This document shows, in pieces, positions 21,872 through 31,380 of a stretch of DNA of 64,000 nucleotides; position 1 is the stretch's first letter, and each line of letters begins with the position of its first letter. This DNA is from Enterobacter ludwigii (lineage in GTDB: Bacteria; Pseudomonadota; Gammaproteobacteria; Enterobacterales; Enterobacteriaceae): positions 4,278,001 to 4,342,000 of the forward strand of contig NZ_CP017279.1 of the NCBI RefSeq assembly GCF_001750725.1, given 5' to 3'. The notes below the pieces were generated by a model. The model was not told where the DNA came from and did not search any database. It worked only from the letters and a program-made list of their open reading frames with translations. A program made the position numbers and the translations under genes.

Positions 21872-23203
21872 ATGGATACGGCAACAAACAGCAGTGTGAT
21901 TGTGAACGATTCACCCGCGGCAAAGCGGGCAGGGATGAGTGAAAGCGAGTGGCAGGAGGCCATTAAATTCGACAGCACCGATACGGGCTGGGTCATCATG
22001 AGTATCGGAATGGCCATCGGCGCGGGGATTGTTTTTCTCCCGGTACAGGTGGGGCTGATGGGACTGTGGGTGTTTCTGCTTTCGTCAGTGATTGGCTATC
22101 CGGCCATGTACCTGTTTCAGCGGCTGTTTATTAACACGCTGGCAGAATCGCCGGAGTGCAAAGATTATCCAAGCGTCATCAGCGGCTACCTCGGTAAGAA
22201 CTGGGGCATTTTATTAGGTGCGCTCTATTTCGTGATGCTGGTTATCTGGATGTTCGTCTACTCCACCGCCATCACCAACGACAGCGCCTCCTATTTACAC
22301 ACCTTCGGCGTGACGGAGGGGCTGCTCTCTGAAAATCCGTTCTACGGTCTGTTCCTGATCTGCATCCTGGTGGCGATCTCCTCCCGTGGCGAGAAACTGC
22401 TGTTTAAAGTCTCCAGCCTGATGGTGCTGACCAAGTTATTTGTGGTGGCGGCGCTCGGGTTGTCGATGATTGGCCTCTGGCATTTAGCCAACGTGGGCAT
22501 GCTGCCACCCGTGGGGCTACTCATTAAAAACGCGATTATCACGTTGCCGTTTACCTTAACGTCGATTCTGTTTATTCAGACATTAAGCCCGATGGTGATC
22601 TCCTATCGTTCACGCGAAAAATCGGTTGAAGTGGCGCGCCATAAAGCGCTGCGGGCGATGAACATCGCCTTCGCGATACTCTTCGTGACGGTCTTTTTCT
22701 ACGCGGTCTCGTTCACCCTGGCAATGGGGCATGATGAGGCAGTCAAAGCCTACGAACAGAATATTTCCGCACTGGCAATTGCCGCGCAGTTTATCAGTGG
22801 CGACGGTGCCGGCTGGGTCAAAATTGTCAGCGTTATCCTGAATATTTTTGCCGTCATGACCGCGTTCTTCGGCGTGTACCTGGGCTTTCGTGAAGCGACG
22901 CAGGGCATTGTGATGAACATTCTGCGCCGCAAAATGCCGGCAGAGAAAATCAACGAAAACACCGTACAGCGCGGCATCATGCTGTTTGCCATTCTGCTGG
23001 CATGGAGCGCGATTGTGTTAAACGCGCCGGTACTGAGCTTCACCTCTATTTGCAGCCCCATCTTCGGCATGGTGGGGTGTTTGATTCCGGCGTGGCTGGT
23101 CTACAAAGTGCCGGCGCTGCACAAATATAAAGGCGTGTCGCTGGTGATCATTATCATCACCGGTCTGCTGCTGTGTGTTTCTCCTTTCCTCGCGTTTTCT
23201 TAA
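21872..23203 (+). CDS. cyuP: Cysteine/serine transporter, HAAAP family
   Basis: 443 residues, about 11 membrane helices, nearly identical to E. coli YhaO/DlsT (now CyuP). Landmarks are [20 protein letters not shown] and [20 protein letters not shown] used ATG 21872 ([13 protein letters not shown]); the frame is open 105 bases further but without family similarity. It pairs with cyuA 20 bases downstream for uptake and anaerobic breakdown of cysteine. Confidence 0.93.
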   Translation: MDTATNSSVIVNDSPAAKRAGMSESEWQEAIKFDSTDTGWVIMSIGMAIGAGIVFLPVQVGLMGLWVFLLSSVIGYPAMYLFQRLFINTLAESPECKDYPSVISGYLGKNWGILLGALYFVMLVIWMFVYSTAITNDSASYLHTFGVTEGLLSENPFYGLFLICILVAISSRGEKLLFKVSSLMVLTKLFVVAALGLSMIGLWHLANVGMLPPVGLLIKNAIITLPFTLTSILFIQTLSPMVISYRSREKSVEVARHKALRAMNIAFAILFVTVFFYAVSFTLAMGHDEAVKAYEQNISALAIAAQFISGDGAGWVKIVSVILNIFAVMTAFFGVYLGFREATQGIVMNILRRKMPAEKINENTVQRGIMLFAILLAWSAIVLNAPVLSFTSICSPIFGMVGCLIPAWLVYKVPALHKYKGVSLVIIIITGLLLCVSPFLAFS

Positions 23204-23223
23204 GGGCAAACAAGGTCGTAACG

Positions 23224-24525
23224 ATGTCAGAGCAAACTCAATCTTTATGGAATCAATTTATTCGGGCGGTGCAGGAGGAAGTTAAACCTGCACTGGGGTG
23301 TACCGAGCCGATCTCTCTGGCGCTGGCTTGTGCGATGGCCGCGGAGCTTCTGCCGGGTGACGTCACACAGATTGAGGCGTGGGTTTCACCGAATCTGATG
23401 AAAAATGGCCTTGGCGTGACGGTACCTGGCACCGGGATGGTTGGGTTGCCGATTGCGGCGGCACTGGGGGCCATTGGCGGCAACGCGCACGCCGGGCTGG
23501 AGGTACTGAAAGATGCCACTGCTGATGCGCTGGTGCGTGCCAAAGCGCTGCTGGACGCCGGACAGGTGCAGGTCAAGCTGCAGGAGCCGTGCGATGACAT
23601 CCTCTACTCCCGCGCCTGCGTTCACGCCGGACAGGCCTCGGCGATGGTGACCATCGCCGGTGGGCATACGCGGGTGGTGGAGATTGTCTGTCAGGGCGAA
23701 ACCCGCTTTACGCTTGATTCTCAACCCGACGAGAGGAACGACGATCCGCTGGCGGTACTTTCAAACGCCACGCTATCGCAGATCCTTGAGTTTGTGGAGC
23801 AGGTGCCGTTTGACGCGATCCGCTTTATCCTGGCTGCCGGACAATTAAATGATGCGCTCTCCCGTGAAGGTTTAAGCGGAAAATGGGGGCTGCATATTGG
23901 CGCGACGCTCAATAAGCAGCGCGCTCGCGGATGGATAGCGCAGGACCTGGGCTCGGATATTGTCATTCGCACCAGCGCGGCCTCGGACGCCCGAATGGGC
24001 GGGGCGACGCTGCCGGCAATGAGCAATTCCGGATCGGGCAACCAGGGGATCACGGCCACCATGCCGGTTGTGGTGGTGGCGGAACATGTCCAGGCGGATG
24101 ATGAACGTCTTGCCCGGGCGCTGATGCTTTCACACCTTTCGGCTATTTATATCCACGCCCAGCTTCCGCGCCTGTCGGCGCTGTGTGCGGCTACCACGGC
24201 GGCGATGGGGGCGGCGGCAGGCATGGCCTGGCTGATGGGCGGAAGCTATCAGACGCTCTCAATGGCAATCAGCAGCATGATTGGCGATGTCAGCGGGATG
24301 ATCTGCGATGGCGCGTCCAACAGTTGTGCCATGAAGGTCTCAACCAGCGTCGGCAGTGCCTGGAAAGCGGTGATGATGGCGCTGGATGATTCGGCGGTAA
24401 CGGGCAATGAAGGGATTGTGGCGCACGATGTGGAGCAGTCGATCGCGAACCTGTGTTCGCTGGCGTGCCGCGCCATGCAGGCGACGGACCGGCAGATTAT
24501 TGAGATTATGGCACGTAAAGTGTAA
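23224..24525 (+). CDS. cyuA: L-cysteine desulfidase
   Basis: 433 residues, UPF0597/YhaM (CyuA) family. Conserved cysteine segments that bind the iron-sulfur cluster are visible: [31 protein letters not shown] and the C-terminal [16 protein letters not shown]. CyuA releases sulfide, ammonia and pyruvate from cysteine. ATG 23224 (MSEQTQS) fits the family; the frame extends upstream into the end of cyuP. Confidence 0.93.
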   Translation: MSEQTQSLWNQFIRAVQEEVKPALGCTEPISLALACAMAAELLPGDVTQIEAWVSPNLMKNGLGVTVPGTGMVGLPIAAALGAIGGNAHAGLEVLKDATADALVRAKALLDAGQVQVKLQEPCDDILYSRACVHAGQASAMVTIAGGHTRVVEIVCQGETRFTLDSQPDERNDDPLAVLSNATLSQILEFVEQVPFDAIRFILAAGQLNDALSREGLSGKWGLHIGATLNKQRARGWIAQDLGSDIVIRTSAASDARMGGATLPAMSNSGSGNQGITATMPVVVVAEHVQADDERLARALMLSHLSAIYIHAQLPRLSALCAATTAAMGAAAGMAWLMGGSYQTLSMAISSMIGDVSGMICDGASNSCAMKVSTSVGSAWKAVMMALDDSAVTGNEGIVAHDVEQSIANLCSLACRAMQATDRQIIEIMARKV

Positions 24526-24531
24526 CGGTTT

Positions 24532-24556
24532 CCTCTCTCCCCGCCGGGGAGAGAGG
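24532..24556. terminator. Hairpin between convergent cyuA and yhaK
   Basis: CCTCTCTCCCC / GGGGAGAGAGG, a perfect 11-bp stem with a 3-base loop. It starts 6 bases after the cyuA stop. There is no long T-run. Confidence 0.65.
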
Positions 24557-24567
24557 AGCATCGGGTG

Positions 24568-25269
24568 TTAAACCGGTAAATCAATTAACAGCGCGCGCAG
24601 CGGCGAATCAGCAACCAGCGTGATATTCGCTTCGTCGCGAATAAACGCCCCGTCACCGCAGGTGAGCGCTTCTTTCTCTTCCGTATGCGTCACCGCATGC
24701 ACCGTACCGTGAATCGATTGCAGATAGGCGCGCGGACCATGAAGCTGGAAGCTCGCCTGTTCCCCTTTCTTCAGTTCGATATGGTGCAACCACACCTGCT
24801 GGCGCAACTGCAGGCTGCCTTGACTGCCGTCCGGGGAGGCTATCAGCTGCTGCCTGTCGCCCGTCAAATCTAACTTCTGTACCAGCGGGTTTTCCCGCTC
24901 AGGGCAGGCATCCAGCCACAGCTGCATACGGGTCAGCGTTTTGTCTTTGCTGAGGTTATGCTCGCTGTAACTGATGCCCGGCTGCGTGGAGATTAATAAT
25001 GCTTCGCCGGCCTTCGCCTGAACATGATTGCCCTCGCTGTCGCGGTATTCTGCTTCGCCTTCCAGGATCAGGTTCAGGATATCGACTTTCGGGTACGTAC
25101 GCGGCTGGAAGGACGCGCCTGGGGCGAGCACTTCCTGATTCAATACGCGCAATGAAGCGTAACCGAGCAGTTTAGGGTCAAAGTAGTGTCCAAAGGAAAA
25201 GGTGTAGCGGGCCTGCAGCCAACCGAAATCGGCTTGTCCGCACTGTTTAGCTGTTCTTGTCGTAATCAT
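24568..25269 (-). CDS. yhaK: Pirin-family bicupin
   Basis: 233 residues, same length as E. coli YhaK and very similar throughout. It has an N-terminal pirin cupin (YTFSFGHYFDPKLLGYASLRV, HNLSKD) and a second cupin-like domain. YhaK is a redox-sensitive pirin-like protein of uncertain substrate, induced by nitrosative stress in E. coli. It is divergent from the LysR regulator yhaJ, a likely controller. Confidence 0.92.
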   Translation of the reverse strand: MITTRTAKQCGQADFGWLQARYTFSFGHYFDPKLLGYASLRVLNQEVLAPGASFQPRTYPKVDILNLILEGEAEYRDSEGNHVQAKAGEALLISTQPGISYSEHNLSKDKTLTRMQLWLDACPERENPLVQKLDLTGDRQQLIASPDGSQGSLQLRQQVWLHHIELKKGEQASFQLHGPRAYLQSIHGTVHAVTHTEEKEALTCGDGAFIRDEANITLVADSPLRALLIDLPV

Positions 25270-25372
25270 AAACTTGACCTCTCTTTACACTAAACAATGG
25301 TAAAGGTATGGACGCTTCATTGTTAGCCAGATATTCTGCCCGGTATGTTCAAATTTCCTGAATGAGAACGAG

Positions 25373-26275
25373 ATGGCTAAAGAGAGAGCATTGACGCTTG
25401 AGGCGCTTCGCGTCATGGACGCAATTGATCGGCGTGGCAGTTTTGCCGCGGCGGCAGATGAACTGGGGCGCGTTCCGTCTGCGCTCAGCTATACCATGCA
25501 GAAGCTGGAGGAAGAGCTGGACGTGGTGCTCTTTGACCGCTCCGGTCATCGAACAAAATTCACTAACGTCGGACGGATGCTGCTGGAGCGTGGTCGCGTC
25601 CTGCTGGAAGCGGCGGACAAGCTGACGACGGACGCCGAAGCGCTGGCGCGCGGCTGGGAAACCCATCTGACGCTGGTGACGGAAGCGCTGGTGCCCACCG
25701 AGGCGCTGTTCCCGCTGGTGAACCGGCTGGCCGACAAAGCAAACACCCAGTTATCGATCATCACCGAGGTGCTGGCCGGGGCCTGGGAGCGACTGGAGAC
25801 GGGCAGGGCGGATATCGTCATTGCCCCGGATATGCACTTCCGTTCCTCATCTGAAATCAACTCCCGCAAGCTCTACAGCGTGATGAACGTCTATGTCGCC
25901 GCACCCGATCATCCGATTCACCAGGAGCCGGAGCCGCTCTCGGAAGTGACTCGGGTGAAATACCGCGGGGTCGCGGTCGCAGATACCGCACGCGAGCGTC
26001 CGGTGTTAACGGTGCAGTTGTTGGATAAACAACCGCGTCTGACCGTCACATCGCTTGAAGACAAACGTCAGGCGTTGCTGGCGGGCCTGGGCGTGGCAAC
26101 AATGCCGTATCCGTTTGTCGAAAAAGATATTGCAGAAGGGCGGCTACGCGTGGTCAGCCCGGAGTACACCAGCGAAGTGGACATCATTATGGCGTGGCGG
26201 CGCGACAGCATGGGTGAGGCCAAATCGTGGTGCCTGCGCGAAATACCCAAGCTCTTTGCCCATCACAACAAATAA
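25373..26275 (+). CDS. yhaJ: LysR-type regulator YhaJ
   Basis: 300 residues. The helix-turn-helix covers residues about 5-45 (LRVMDAIDRRGSFAAAADEL, PSALSYTMQKLEEEL). The effector domain includes VAAPDHPIHQEPEP and MPYPFVEKDIAEGRL. In E. coli YhaJ activates yqjF and its own divergent neighbours, and responds to nitroaromatic compounds. yqjF is present in this window at 27846-28238, so the circuit may be intact. Confidence 0.92.
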   Translation: MAKERALTLEALRVMDAIDRRGSFAAAADELGRVPSALSYTMQKLEEELDVVLFDRSGHRTKFTNVGRMLLERGRVLLEAADKLTTDAEALARGWETHLTLVTEALVPTEALFPLVNRLADKANTQLSIITEVLAGAWERLETGRADIVIAPDMHFRSSSEINSRKLYSVMNVYVAAPDHPIHQEPEPLSEVTRVKYRGVAVADTARERPVLTVQLLDKQPRLTVTSLEDKRQALLAGLGVATMPYPFVEKDIAEGRLRVVSPEYTSEVDIIMAWRRDSMGEAKSWCLREIPKLFAHHNK

Positions 26276-26283
26276 AAAATCGA

Positions 26284-26309
26284 GCCCGGTACGCGAAACG
26301 CCACCGGGC
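26284..26309. terminator. Bidirectional terminator between yhaJ and yhaH
   Basis: GCCCGGT / ACCGGGC stem flanked by A-run on the left and TTTATTT on the right, between convergent genes. Confidence 0.8.
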
Positions 26310-26314
26310 TTTAT

Positions 26315-26680
26315 TTATGCGTTGAGTTTTGGATCGGGCCCGAAGCGGTTTTCGCCCGGCGTGCCGGCCTGGCAGTTGAAGACCAGAATGACCAGCCAGC
26401 CCACAATCGGGATCAGCAGCAGCAGTAACCACCAGGCTGAACGATCGGTATCGTGTAGCCGTCGGAACAGTACGGCCCATGAGGGAAGCAGGACCAGCAG
26501 GCCGTAAATCGTGGTGAGAACACCTTCACCGCCGGCTCGTTCCCAGCCGAGAATTTTATCGATAATGCCCAGCACCATGATGAGGATGAAGTTCACCAGA
26601 ACGAACATCCAGTACTCTTTACGGCGAGCGCGGCCACCAAATCCAATGTAGTTGCGCAGTACTTTTAAATACCAGTCCAT
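26315..26680 (-). CDS. yhaH: DUF805 inner-membrane protein
   Basis: 121 residues, same length as E. coli YhaH. Conserved FGGRARRKEYWMF near residue 14, then three to four hydrophobic helices (LVNFILIMVLGIID, LLVLLPSWAVLF, WWLLLLLIPIVGWLVILVF) around the RRLHDTDRSAWW motif. Function unknown. E. coli has a second DUF805 gene (yhaI) next to it; only one is present here. Confidence 0.88.
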   Translation of the reverse strand: MDWYLKVLRNYIGFGGRARRKEYWMFVLVNFILIMVLGIIDKILGWERAGGEGVLTTIYGLLVLLPSWAVLFRRLHDTDRSAWWLLLLLIPIVGWLVILVFNCQAGTPGENRFGPDPKLNA

Positions 26681-26760
26681 TTTCCTTGCCTCATTAGTCA
26701 GTCAATCACTTGTTTTTTAAGCGATCGAGGTAAGGATAGATGGAGATTGTGAATTAAAAA

Positions 26761-26780
26761 AGGGCATCAATTGATGCCCT
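26761..26780 (-). terminator. yqjG terminator
   Basis: A perfect 20-base palindrome AGGGCATCAATTGATGCCCT, followed on the minus strand by a run of T (AAAAAA on the plus strand), 6 bases after the yqjG stop. Confidence 0.88.
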
Positions 26781-26786
26781 TGATAT

Positions 26787-27773
26787 TTATCCGAAACGCA
26801 CGTCGCGACCGTGCGGTTCATCCAGGTCTTGCCACGGGCCCACCGAGATAATACCCGTCGGGTTGATGGTCTTATGGCTGCGGAAATAGTGGGTGCGGAT
26901 ATGGTTGAAATCGACCGTTTCAGCAATGCCCGGCATCTGATAAATATCGCGCAGGAAACCGTACAGGTTCAGGTAATCGCTGATGCGGTGTTTATCACAC
27001 TTGAAGTGGGTGACATAAACAGGATCAAAGCGAACCAGCGTTGTCCACAGACGAATGTCTGCTTCCGTCAGGCGGTCGCCCGTCAGGTAGCGATGCTGGC
27101 CGAGGATCTGCTCAAGACGCTCCAGCGATTCAAACACTTTTCCCACCGCGTCGTCATACGCTTCCTGGCTGGTGGCAAAGCCGGCCTTGTAGACCCCGTT
27201 ATTCACGTTGTCGTAAATCCAGCTGTTCAACTCATCAATCTTATCGCGCAGCTCAACCGGATAGTAATCCCCGGCGCGGGCCCCGTGGGCATCAAACGCG
27301 GTGTTGAACATGCGGATGATCTCTGCGGACTCATTGCTGACAATGGTCTGGTTTTTCTTGTCCCACAGCACGGGTACGGTCACGCGTCCGGTGTAGTGCG
27401 GATCGGCGCGCAGATAGAGCTGATAGAGAAAATCGTGGTGGTAGAGGTCATCACCGGTGGCGGCCGGGAAATCACTGTCAAACGTCCAGCCGTTTTCCAG
27501 CATCAGGGGGTTGACCACCGAAACCGGAATTAAGGATTCGAGTCCTTTCAGCTTGCGCACAATCAGCGTGCGGTGCGCCCACGGGCAGGCCAGAGAAACA
27601 TAGAGATGATAACGGTCTTTCTCAGCCGCAAAGCCGCCTTCGCCGCTTGGGCCCGGTGCGCCATCGGCGGTTAGCCAGTTACGGAAGGCCGAAACAGAGC
27701 GCTTGAAGCGTCCCCCGGTGGATTTGGTGTCATACCAGACATCCTGCCAGACGCCGTCTACGAGTTGTCCCAT
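26787..27773 (-). CDS. yqjG: Glutathionyl-hydroquinone reductase
   Basis: 328 residues, the E. coli YqjG length. The xi-class glutathione transferase motif SLACPWAHRT carries the catalytic cysteine (about residue 63). A C-terminal GST helical domain follows (RYLTGDRLTEADIRLWTTL). The enzyme removes glutathione from glutathionyl-hydroquinones. Start at ATG 27773 (MGQLVDG), which follows a GGAGAAAAA site. Located after yqjF, as in E. coli. Confidence 0.95.
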   Translation of the reverse strand: MGQLVDGVWQDVWYDTKSTGGRFKRSVSAFRNWLTADGAPGPSGEGGFAAEKDRYHLYVSLACPWAHRTLIVRKLKGLESLIPVSVVNPLMLENGWTFDSDFPAATGDDLYHHDFLYQLYLRADPHYTGRVTVPVLWDKKNQTIVSNESAEIIRMFNTAFDAHGARAGDYYPVELRDKIDELNSWIYDNVNNGVYKAGFATSQEAYDDAVGKVFESLERLEQILGQHRYLTGDRLTEADIRLWTTLVRFDPVYVTHFKCDKHRISDYLNLYGFLRDIYQMPGIAETVDFNHIRTHYFRSHKTINPTGIISVGPWQDLDEPHGRDVRFG

Positions 27774-27800
27774 TTTTTTCTCCTCCGTCAATAAGCAAAA

Positions 27801-27820
27801 GCGAGGAGATATCTCCTCGC
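27801..27820 (-). terminator. yqjF terminator
   Basis: Perfect palindrome GCGAGGAGATATCTCCTCGC followed on the minus strand by TTTTGCTTATT. Confidence 0.88.
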
Positions 27821-27845
27821 TTTGTGTTCATTCAGTATAGCGTGC

Positions 27846-28238
27846 TTACCACTTCTTATTCAGAACGCGGTCGATGCTGTATGCGCCTGGGCCAGTGATG
27901 GCCAGCAGCAGGAAGCCACCCGCGATGGTCAGGTTTTTCATGAACATCAGAGAGTTCACGCCTTCCGCAAAGTTACTGTGGAAGATGAACGCCGTCAGCA
28001 GGGTGAAGCCTGCGGTAAACAGTGCCGTGGTGCGGGTCAGGAAGCCGAACAGTACCGCCAGGCCGCCGCCGAACTCAAGGAGAATAGTCAGTGGCAGCAG
28101 GAACCCGGGAACACCCATGGCTTCCATGTATTGCTGCGTGCCCGCATAACCGGTGATTTTGCCCCAGCCTGCGGTGATAAACAGAACCGGCATCAGAATA
28201 CGCGCTACCAGAACACCAACATCTTCTAATTTTTTCAT
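27846..28238 (-). CDS. yqjF: DoxX-family inner-membrane protein
   Basis: 130 residues, four hydrophobic helices, DoxX family (VLVARILMPVLFITAGWGKITGY at the start, FAEGVNSLMFMKNLTIAGGF). In E. coli yqjF is a YhaJ target induced by nitroaromatics and aromatic quinone-type compounds; its molecular role is not settled. yqjG next to it is a quinone-linked reductase, which suggests shared quinone stress functions. Confidence 0.9.
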   Translation of the reverse strand: MKKLEDVGVLVARILMPVLFITAGWGKITGYAGTQQYMEAMGVPGFLLPLTILLEFGGGLAVLFGFLTRTTALFTAGFTLLTAFIFHSNFAEGVNSLMFMKNLTIAGGFLLLAITGPGAYSIDRVLNKKW

Positions 28239-28414
28239 TTTACTCTCCAGGAAACCACATCAGCGGCTGAACTTTATTTGTGTGCAAATTCGGGTAGATA
28301 CCGCGTCTTTGCTGTCGATGGAGAGGAGTGTAAACGGGGCAGATGGGAATTGTTAGCAAGGAAAACTGTCAATCTTCTTCAAAGATATTGAGTAACGGGG
28401 AAGGGGGAAAGTGT

Positions 28415-28440
28415 GCCGGGTAAGCGAAACGCTACCCGGC
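28415..28440 (-). repeat. REP-like palindrome serving as yqjK terminator
   Basis: GCCGGGTA, then AGCGAAACGC, then TACCCGGC. The same type of element, GCCGGGTAGCG...CGCTAGCCCGGC, occurs at 53308-53334. They look like members of a short extragenic palindrome family. Confidence 0.65.
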
Positions 28441-28447
28441 ATAAGAA

Positions 28448-28744
28448 CTAACGCAGCTGTTGTTGACGAATCGTCGCTTTCACCAGACGCCAGGCGCTCC
28501 AGGCACCAAAGCCGCGGCGGGCCCAGCGGATCAGCATATTTGGATGACGAACCGTCCAGATAGCCATCACGCTGCTTCCGACCAGCGCCCATGATCGCAG
28601 GCTCAGGAAGGTATTCCAGCCCCGGTCAAAACGACGCGTCGCGTCAACCCAGTCGCGACGACTGGCAGACAAATCCAGCCGTTGCTGCTGGATCTGACTG
28701 AGCAGGAATGCTTTTCGCTTCTGACGTTCGGCTTTATCGCTCAC
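28448..28744 (-). CDS. yqjK: YqjK-like protein
   Basis: 98 residues, basic and helical, beginning MSDKAERQKRKAFLLSQIQQQR, with a weakly hydrophobic middle (FLSLRSWALVGSSVMAIWTV) that may be a membrane helix. Function unknown. Its start overlaps the yqjE stop by 4 bases, so it is co-translated with the yqjC-D-E-K set. Confidence 0.88.
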   Translation of the reverse strand: MSDKAERQKRKAFLLSQIQQQRLDLSASRRDWVDATRRFDRGWNTFLSLRSWALVGSSVMAIWTVRHPNMLIRWARRGFGAWSAWRLVKATIRQQQLR

Positions 28745-29139
28745 GACTTGTCATCCTCCAGCAGGGCGCGATCGTTGGCCAGTTCCTGGCGCGTATGGCG
28801 CAGGAAAGTGGATTTGCGTGCTTTACGCATCGTCCATATGCCGCCAATCAATGCCGCAACCAGCAGAACAACGGTGGTGGCAATCATCGCGTTGAGTCGA
28901 TATTGCGGGTCAATGGCCCAGATGATTAACACCATCAGGCTCATCAGACCAAACGCGGCGAAGAGCATGGTAAGCCCGAGCATCAGCAGCATCTGGAAAA
29001 GGTTCGCTTTCTCCTCTTCCAGTTCAACCACTGCCAGTCGGACGCGCGTTTCGGCAATCCCGACCAGCGTCGTCAGAATACGCTGGCCGATGCCGAGGAC
29101 GTTGTTAGCAGGCCCTTGTGCGTGACGAGGATCTTCCAT
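28741..29139 (-). CDS. yqjE: YqjE, phage holin-superfamily membrane protein
   Basis: 132 residues with two membrane helices (LFQMLLMLGLTMLFAAFGLM, LNAMIATTVVLLVAALIGGI). Member of the YqjE/DUF1469 family. In E. coli YqjD, ElaB and YgaM are ribosome-associated membrane proteins and yqjE lies in the same sigma-S-dependent operon. It follows yqjD by 1 base. Confidence 0.9.
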   Translation of the reverse strand: MEDPRHAQGPANNVLGIGQRILTTLVGIAETRVRLAVVELEEEKANLFQMLLMLGLTMLFAAFGLMSLMVLIIWAIDPQYRLNAMIATTVVLLVAALIGGIWTMRKARKSTFLRHTRQELANDRALLEDDKS

Positions 29140-29140
29140 A

Positions 29141-29446
29141 TTAACGACGCGTCAGCAGGACACCCAGTACCACACCTACCGCGGCACCAATCCCTACACC
29201 CGTCCACGGATTATCGCGAACATATTCGTCCGCGCGAGCTGCCGCTTCGCGGGTCTGTTTCGCCAGTGCATCACCGGTTTCACCCAGGCGATAACGGCTC
29301 TCTTTCAGCGCCTGCTCAGCTTTGCTGCGCAGTTTGCTGACCTCTTCTTTTGACTTATCTGCAGAGGAGTTCAGCACCTCTTCCAGGGTATCGGCCAGGG
29401 ATTTCAGTTCAGCGCGCAGATTTTCAGACGTCGTATCTTTTGACAT
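29141..29446 (-). CDS. yqjD: Ribosome-associated membrane protein YqjD
   Basis: 101 residues, DUF883 family. A charged helical N-terminal part (ENLRAELKSLADTLEEVLNS, SKEEVSKLRSKAEQAL) precedes a C-terminal membrane anchor GVGIGAAVGVVLGVLLTRR. In E. coli it binds 70S and 100S ribosomes in stationary phase and tethers them to the inner membrane. Confidence 0.92.
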   Translation of the reverse strand: MSKDTTSENLRAELKSLADTLEEVLNSSADKSKEEVSKLRSKAEQALKESRYRLGETGDALAKQTREAAARADEYVRDNPWTGVGIGAAVGVVLGVLLTRR

Positions 29447-29475
29447 GATTCTCTCCTGTTGAGATTTCCGTTAAC

Positions 29476-29844
29476 TCAATAATCGCGAGCTTCCAGCGCT
29501 TTCAGGTCGTCCTGCGCTTCTTTCAACTTCTTCTCGCGCTTAGCAATTTTTTCCGCATCCCCTTTCTCTTTCGCTTCCTGCAGGTCGTGACGGCGCTCGG
29601 CTATCTCGTCCTTCTGTTCAGCGATTTTTTTCTGGTGATCGGCACGTAGCTTGCTGTCAGAACAGTTCGCTTTCACTTCGCTCAGCGCTTTTTTGAGACC
29701 CTCAACACGATGCTGATTGTTATGCTTTTCGGCATAACTGATCTCACGCTGAATATCCTGTTCTTTCTCCTGACAGAGAGAGTTGGCGAAGGACGCTGTG
29801 CTTAAAGAAAAAAGGGCCAGAGCCAGAGTAATGCGGAATTTCAT
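29476..29844 (-). CDS. yqjC: Periplasmic DUF1090 protein
   Basis: 122 residues, the E. coli YqjC length. Signal peptide MKFRITLALALFSLSTASFA, then a mature charged coiled coil with cysteines (SLCQEKEQD, ANCSDSKL). Function unknown. First gene of the yqjC-D-E-K set, 31 bases before yqjD. Confidence 0.9.
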   Translation of the reverse strand: MKFRITLALALFSLSTASFANSLCQEKEQDIQREISYAEKHNNQHRVEGLKKALSEVKANCSDSKLRADHQKKIAEQKDEIAERRHDLQEAKEKGDAEKIAKREKKLKEAQDDLKALEARDY

Positions 29845-29987
29845 TATCGAAACCTTCCATTGTGTTGCGGCGTGAGCCGCTATCCAGAGTCAAGCGGAGT
29901 ACATTCATGGGGTGCTCCGCGTACTTAAGCATAGTAAGTAAACGGGGGATTCACCAAAGTGAGTGAAAAGATTCGGAATCCTGGTAA

Positions 29988-30371
29988 TTATCCAAATCTA
30001 TGCGACGAATCGCGAATCAGTGACAGCCAGGCTGCAGGCTGGTTGTCATCTTCCTGCTGGGCAATGATATAACCGTGCGGCAGCGTACGGTCGAGCACCA
30101 CTTTCGCGGCGGCACTCTGCGCGCGGGAATCAAACTTAATCAGTAAAACATCGTCCTGCGGGGTGATGCTCTTAAAGCGGATGCCGTTGGCATCAAGATG
30201 ATGCCACACCGAAAAACCGTCAGGCACGCTGACACCCTGACTCACGGGACGAATGGCCAGCGTCGATTCCTGATGCGAAAGCGTCGTCCAGGCCAGGAAC
30301 ATGAGGCTGAGCAAGCCCAGGGCAATCATGGCCACGGCAAAACGGCGCACGGCAAGCGGTGAGATAACCAT
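29988..30371 (-). CDS. mzrA: EnvZ modulator MzrA
   Basis: 127 residues, same as E. coli MzrA (YqjB). One N-terminal membrane helix (AVAMIALGLLSLMFLAWTTL) and a periplasmic domain. MzrA binds EnvZ and links Cpx to EnvZ/OmpR signalling. I chose ATG 30371 (MVISPLAVRR), just 2 bases after the yqjA stop. The frame runs further but only inside yqjA. Confidence 0.9.
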   Translation of the reverse strand: MVISPLAVRRFAVAMIALGLLSLMFLAWTTLSHQESTLAIRPVSQGVSVPDGFSVWHHLDANGIRFKSITPQDDVLLIKFDSRAQSAAAKVVLDRTLPHGYIIAQQEDDNQPAAWLSLIRDSSHRFG

Positions 30372-30373
30372 CG

Positions 30374-31036
30374 TTAACCTCTGGCCCCGTATTTCTTCTT
30401 CCACAGCACCACCAGCGAACCGACCAGACCAAAGACCAGCAGAACCACCGGTAACAGCATCAGGCAGGACATGAGCTGATCTTCATATTTCATGAAGACC
30501 GGCGTTTTGCCCAGCGCATAGCCCAGCGTGGTCAGGATCAGAACCCACAGCAGGCCGCTCATCCAGTTGAAGAACTGGAAGCGGGTGCTGCTTAATCCGG
30601 AAAGACCCGCAATGGTAGGCAGCAGGGTGCGTACAAAGGCGATAAAGCGGCCGATCAGGAGCGCGGAAAGCCCGTGCTTATGGAAAAGATGGTGCGCCCG
30701 CTGGTGATAATGCGCAGGAAGGTGGGAGAGCCAGTTCTGCACCAGACGCGTATTGCCCAGCCATCGTCCCTGGATATAGCTCACCCAGCAGCCAAGGCTG
30801 GCGGCGATGGTCAGTAATAAAATGGTTTGCGGAAAGGCCATTGCCCCTTTGGCACACAGCACGCCGACGAGCACCAGTAAGCTGTCGCCAGGTAAAAAGG
30901 CGGCAGGCAGTAAACCGTTCTCAAGGAACAGAATCATAAATAAGACGAAGTAGAGCATGCCAATCATGGAAGGGTTGGCCAGCGTTTCAAAATCCTGCGC
31001 CCAGAGGGCATGCAGTAGTTGGGTCAAAAGTTCCAT
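30374..31036 (-). CDS. yqjA: DedA-family membrane protein YqjA
   Basis: 220 residues, DedA/VTT family, with the conserved [20 protein letters not shown] and [19 protein letters not shown] segments and six or so membrane helices. DedA proteins support membrane homeostasis, proton-dependent transport and undecaprenyl phosphate flipping. E. coli yqjA-mzrA is a CpxR-activated operon; the genes are adjacent here too. Confidence 0.93.
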   Translation of the reverse strand: MELLTQLLHALWAQDFETLANPSMIGMLYFVLFMILFLENGLLPAAFLPGDSLLVLVGVLCAKGAMAFPQTILLLTIAASLGCWVSYIQGRWLGNTRLVQNWLSHLPAHYHQRAHHLFHKHGLSALLIGRFIAFVRTLLPTIAGLSGLSSTRFQFFNWMSGLLWVLILTTLGYALGKTPVFMKYEDQLMSCLMLLPVVLLVFGLVGSLVVLWKKKYGARG

Positions 31037-31380
31037 TCAGTGTTCCTGGAAATCGGTTAACGTCACGCCTGTTATCCGGGACAAACAGCACGGCGACATT
31101 GTTGTGATTTCATTATGGTCGCTCGCGGACACATTGAGGTGTGGCCAACACTGTTCCCTGTTAATTGGCTGGTTAGCAAGCACTAACTTACAAAATAACG
31201 AATTGAATCCAATTGTAACAAAGCCCAAGGTTCTGCGTCACAGAATTTGCAGGGGTGTGATGATTTTGGCGTAAGCCATGGAGGGGAGCGAGGGGATTTA
31301 CAAAGGCTGACACTATATATGTTTTGCTTACCCACCTCTGCCAGAAGGCGCAGCGAAGCGCCTGCCAGCGAAAAGGTAAA
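31037..31380. other. yqjA upstream region, no gene seen
   Basis: 344 bases between exuR and yqjA without a credible gene. It must hold the yqjA promoter. I could not pick out a convincing pair of CpxR boxes (GTAAA-N5-GTAAA). A small hairpin AGGCGC/GCGCCT at about 31348-31366 lies just downstream of exuR and may mark its transcript end. Confidence 0.4.
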
